Shown here: piece by piece, positions 63,484 through 64,000 of the stretch | How the letters are laid out: every line of letters starts with the position of its first letter | Position numbering within the stretch: position 1 is the stretch's first letter | Assembly (NCBI RefSeq): GCF_036663835.1 | Contig: NZ_JAXOJT010000001.1 | Span: 2,232,001-2,296,000 of the forward strand | Origin: Sphingomonas sp. LT1P40 | GTDB taxonomy: Bacteria > Pseudomonadota > Alphaproteobacteria > Sphingomonadales > Sphingomonadaceae | Reading direction: 5' to 3' | DNA: 64,000 nt | The notes under the pieces: generated by a model | The model's database searches: none | Told to the model about the DNA's origin: nothing | What the model saw: only the letters and a program-made list of their open reading frames with translations | Position numbers and translations under genes: made by a program

Positions 63484-64000
63484 TGGAAACCCGGTCAAAC
63501 CATGTGCTGGTCGGCGCGGTCGTGATGATCCTGCTGGCTGTCCTCGCTTTGTTTGTCGTCTGGCTCGCGCGGCTGAACACGACTTCGGAGAAGGAATATG
63601 ACATTTTCTTCAAGCAAGCGGTGGACGGCATCAACAAGGGCTCGTCCGTCGCCTTTTCCGGCGTCCCCGCCGGGCAGGTGAAGGAAATCTCGCTGTTCAA
63701 ACCTGACCCCAGCTTGGTGCGGGTGCGGATCGCGGTGAACAGCGATGTGCCGATCCTGCAAGGCACGACCGCGACGGTGCAGGGTGTCGGCTTTACCGGC
63801 GTCAGCCAGATCGCGCTGGACGGCGCGGTCAAGGGTGCCCCGCCGATCGTCTGCCCTGAAGTCAATCCGCGCAGTGTGTGCCCGCTGGGTGTGCCAGTGA
63901 TCCCGACCAAACAGGGTGGCCTTGGCGCGTTGCTCAACTCCGCACCGCGCCTGCTCGAACGCCTGTCGACGCTGACCGAGCGCCTGACCGAATTGCTGTC
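63483..64000 (+). CDS. mlaD: MlaD-like MCE protein, 3' truncated by window edge
   Basis: The first 172 residues of an MCE-domain protein. One membrane anchor (VLVGAVVMILLAVLALFVVW) is followed by the MCE domain: EYDIFFKQAVDGINKGSSVA, SGVPAGQVKEISLFKPDPS, TTATVQGVGFTGVSQIAL. Then a helical tail begins (LLERLSTLTERLTELL). It should form the ring in the periplasm that passes lipids to MlaFE. It is coupled to mlaF. The gene continues outside the window. Confidence 0.93.
   Translation, partial: METRSNHVLVGAVVMILLAVLALFVVWLARLNTTSEKEYDIFFKQAVDGINKGSSVAFSGVPAGQVKEISLFKPDPSLVRVRIAVNSDVPILQGTTATVQGVGFTGVSQIALDGAVKGAPPIVCPEVNPRSVCPLGVPVIPTKQGGLGALLNSAPRLLERLSTLTERLTELL

Overview
This window is a 64-kb, GC-rich stretch of chromosome from an alphaproteobacterium, most likely a member of the Sphingomonadales. 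The evidence is the set of genes rather than any single marker: the CtrA inhibitor SciP, a GluQ tRNA-modifying synthetase, NrdA/NrdB of the short alphaproteobacterial type, an MlaE permease with a fused STAS-like domain, and several small proteins that I recognise from sphingomonads. Both edges cut genes: gltB lacks its 5' end and mlaD its 3' end. No rRNA, CRISPR array, insertion sequence or prophage was seen.

Layout. 1-6.2 kb: end of gltB, a small membrane protein, a GST, a short-chain dehydrogenase that appears to start at CTG, and a PepSY membrane protein. 6.2-13.8 kb (minus strand): small conserved proteins, a class A penicillin-binding protein, an S9 peptidase, a class C beta-lactamase-like hydrolase, a palindromic intergenic repeat and an HNH nuclease. 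13.8-17.9 kb (plus): gluQ, a HIG1-type protein, a cobalamin adenosyltransferase and the ergothioneine genes egtB-egtD. 17.9-24.9 kb (minus): a tightly coupled operon of 5-oxoprolinase, two DUF969/DUF979 membrane subunits, DUF2891, a PqqD/RRE-like protein and a lasso-type B2 leader peptidase. 25-29.8 kb: tRNA-Gly, tRNA-Tyr, rlmB, a lipoprotein, a ferredoxin, an AlkA-like glycosylase and an ABC exporter. 29.9-35.4 kb (plus): an RTX serralysin and a formaldehyde-detoxification operon (frmA, VOC protein, purU, fghA).

35.4-38.1 kb is an accessory pocket: an HTH protein, two translationally coupled antitoxin-like small genes with no toxin, a GIY-YIG nuclease boxed in by REP-like inverted repeats, and a low-GC membrane protein of the putative AbiC phage-resistance type just after nrdB. 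38.1-42.9 kb carries nrdB and nrdA (separated by small membrane genes) and a long nrdA leader with probable NrdR boxes. 43-51 kb: thermonuclease-like protein, oligopeptidase B, a coupled pdxH-CDF-PhzF-GNAT operon and mnmA. 51-64 kb: sciP, two GlsB-like membrane proteins around a SIMPL protein, an RND efflux pair, DUF445, a dicarboxylate-type symporter, a HAD phosphatase and the start of the Mla lipid-transport operon.

The most unusual items are the RiPP-type leader peptidase/recognition pair wired into the 5-oxoproline operon, the REP-bounded GIY-YIG unit, and the AbiC-like gene beside it. All functions are read from motifs and remembered family features; no database search was run.
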